Source of the DNA: Lishizhenia sp.
GTDB lineage: Bacteria > Bacteroidota > Bacteroidia > Flavobacteriales_D > Crocinitomicaceae
NCBI GenBank assembly: GCA_007117055.1
Contig: SKHH01000038.1
Location: 1-47,447 of the forward strand
DNA: 47,447 nucleotides
Direction: 5' to 3'
Each line of letters begins with the position of its first letter. Positions within the stretch are counted from its first letter, which is position 1. This document shows, one piece after another, positions 46,557 through 47,447 of the stretch. The notes below the pieces were generated by a model. It made no database searches. It worked only from the letters and a program-made list of their open reading frames with translations, and was not told the origin of the DNA. The position numbers were made by a program, and so were the translations under genes.

Positions 46557-46682
46557 ATGGAGAATATTAAAGTCCTCAAGCAAGAAGCGAAAATCCTTTT
46601 GGAAAAAGGCGATGTAAACGGTCATATCGCCAAATTGATTGAAATTGACCAAGCCCAACAACGAATGTCAAGTGTAGCCTAA
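46557..46682 (+). CDS. Small hypothetical protein, 41 aa
   Basis: MENIKVLKQEAKILLEKGDV to QAQQRMSSVA. Helical and charged. P element 46500-46532; last gene of the plus-strand series. Confidence 0.7.
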   Translation: MENIKVLKQEAKILLEKGDVNGHIAKLIEIDQAQQRMSSVA

Positions 46683-47096
46683 TTTAAGCCCCTAAATAGC
46701 CCCTATGGACGTTGGGTGTTAATTAGCTCACACAACTGCCTATGGGGCTTTAAGGGCCTAAATAGACCCTTAAATAAGCGTATCAATAATAAGGCGCTAA
46801 AAAGGAAGTTGCTCTAGGGACCCCCCCGACCCCATCAAAATATTTTTCTCATATTTTTCACATCTTTTTCTGACCCCTTGATTTATTATCAGTGTGACTT
46901 CTTTTTGTTTCACATATCATTTGCATCACATTATAATATGATTTAGGCCCCACCCCCAAAGTTTTTTAGAGCGTGTAATTTAGGTTTTTGAAAATTTTTT
47001 TTCTGGTCAAATTTCTGATGTTTTTTTGACCTTTTATTTGTTTATAGAGGTTATTTGATTATTTACCATTACACACAAGTTAATACTAGGGGTTGT
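46683..47096. other. 414-base noncoding boundary region with hairpins
   Basis: No credible ORF. Hairpins: AGCCCC...GGGGCT (46695-46752) and TTAAGGG/CCCTTAA (about 46749-46775), which probably terminate the plus-strand genes. Farther right are C runs (GGGACCCCCCCGACCCC), long T runs and no P element. Could hold the promoter of the next module or a replication or packaging site; nothing specific is recognised. Confidence 0.5.
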
Positions 47097-47447
47097 ATGA
47101 AAAATTTAAGAGCTCATATTAGGATGATTTTGGAGCAAGTCATGGAGGTTGCCAACCAGGTTGTTCAAGGGTTTGATTTGGATGTTTTCAGAGGGTTAAA
47201 GACTTTTAGGGAAAGGGTTGATTATTGTCAGCGTTCTTTGGTTCGGATTTCTTCTGGCAGTTCTAGGATTGTATATGATTTGGGTGATGGCAAAGTTTTA
47301 AAGATAGCCAGGAATAGAAAGGGTTTATCTCAGAACCAAAAAGAGGCTGCTTTATCGGATGATTGGGTATTTTCTTCTGAGGGGATAATTGCGAAGGTAT
47401 TGGATGAGGTTGAGAGTGGAGAGTGGATAATATCTGAGAAGGCCAGA
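47097..47447 (+). CDS. Kinase-like phage protein, N-terminal 117 aa
   Basis: Open to the window end. After a helical lead (LRAHIRMILEQVMEVANQVV) it has SSGSSRIVYDLGDGKVLKIA (52-71), a glycine loop plus lysine pattern of a protein-kinase N-lobe, then NQKEAALSD, IIAKVLDEV and EWIISEKA with the expected spacing. Large phages often carry such degenerate kinase-like genes near structural modules. No P element; codon and base use are visibly different (more G, many AGG/GTT/TTG), so probably another transcription class. Substrate unknown. Confidence 0.65.
   Translation, partial: MKNLRAHIRMILEQVMEVANQVVQGFDLDVFRGLKTFRERVDYCQRSLVRISSGSSRIVYDLGDGKVLKIARNRKGLSQNQKEAALSDDWVFSSEGIIAKVLDEVESGEWIISEKAR

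Noticed and set aside
46683..47096. cos/pac site or replication origin
   Set aside because: C runs and hairpins are suggestive only; no recognisable terminase site, iterons or adjacent packaging or replication gene.

Overview
This AT-rich window looks like the accessory (probably early or host-takeover) region of a large phage, or phage-like plasmid, of a Bacteroidota host. Three things point to Bacteroidota: two promoters match the TTTG / TAnnTTTG host consensus exactly, almost no gene has a Shine-Dalgarno sequence, and two short stretches carry integron-like cassettes with palindromic spacers. Phage character rests on about 100 small, tightly packed, mostly unknown genes nearly all on one strand, on a tRNA cluster, and on a few recognisable genes: ParB-like proteins, an ECF-type sigma factor, a Gp88-family protein, a PAPS-reductase-like protein, a SprT-like protein and a kinase-like protein at the right edge.

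The dominant feature is a repeat called here the P element. On the coding strand it reads CCACCAAAC, 11 variable bases, ACTCATTG. About 90 copies are present, roughly one before each gene. The orientation always follows the gene, including after the strand switch at 45.4 kb. The upstream gene's stop codon usually lies in its left edge, and the next ATG follows 3 to 40 bases after its right edge. It therefore behaves as a stop-promoter-start cartridge, and it corrects the start of about 20 genes. A sigma-70 gene at 6387-7007, itself behind a P element, is the natural candidate to recognise it, but that is inference.

Layout. 1-4.1 kb: a MORN-repeat gene and two ParB-like genes, the latter without P elements. 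4.1-8.2 kb: small acidic genes and the sigma factor. 8.3-8.8 kb: a plus-strand operon from a host-type promoter with tRNA-Met(CAT), a 23-codon ORF and a terminator, followed by three tRNA-Glu genes. 8.8-27.2 kb: P-element genes with a small cassette-like patch at 11-11.6 kb, the Gp88-family gene (20 kb) and the PAPS-reductase-like gene (24 kb). 27.2-30.4 kb: an integron-like array of about nine short ORFs separated by palindromic spacers and mostly lacking P elements. 30.4-45.3 kb: more P-element genes, including an exported protein, an XRE-type regulator, a SprT-like protein and two copies of an unknown 230-235 aa family, each followed by a divergent small-RNA-like unit. 45.4-46.7 kb: four small plus-strand genes. 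46.7-47.1 kb: a noncoding boundary with hairpins. From 47.1 kb: a kinase-like gene with different base use that runs off the window.

Most proteins have no recognisable function. Twelve genes too short for routine ORF calling (32-59 codons) were added because they sit exactly between a P element or cassette boundary and the next one. No capsid, terminase, polymerase, integrase or CRISPR locus was seen.
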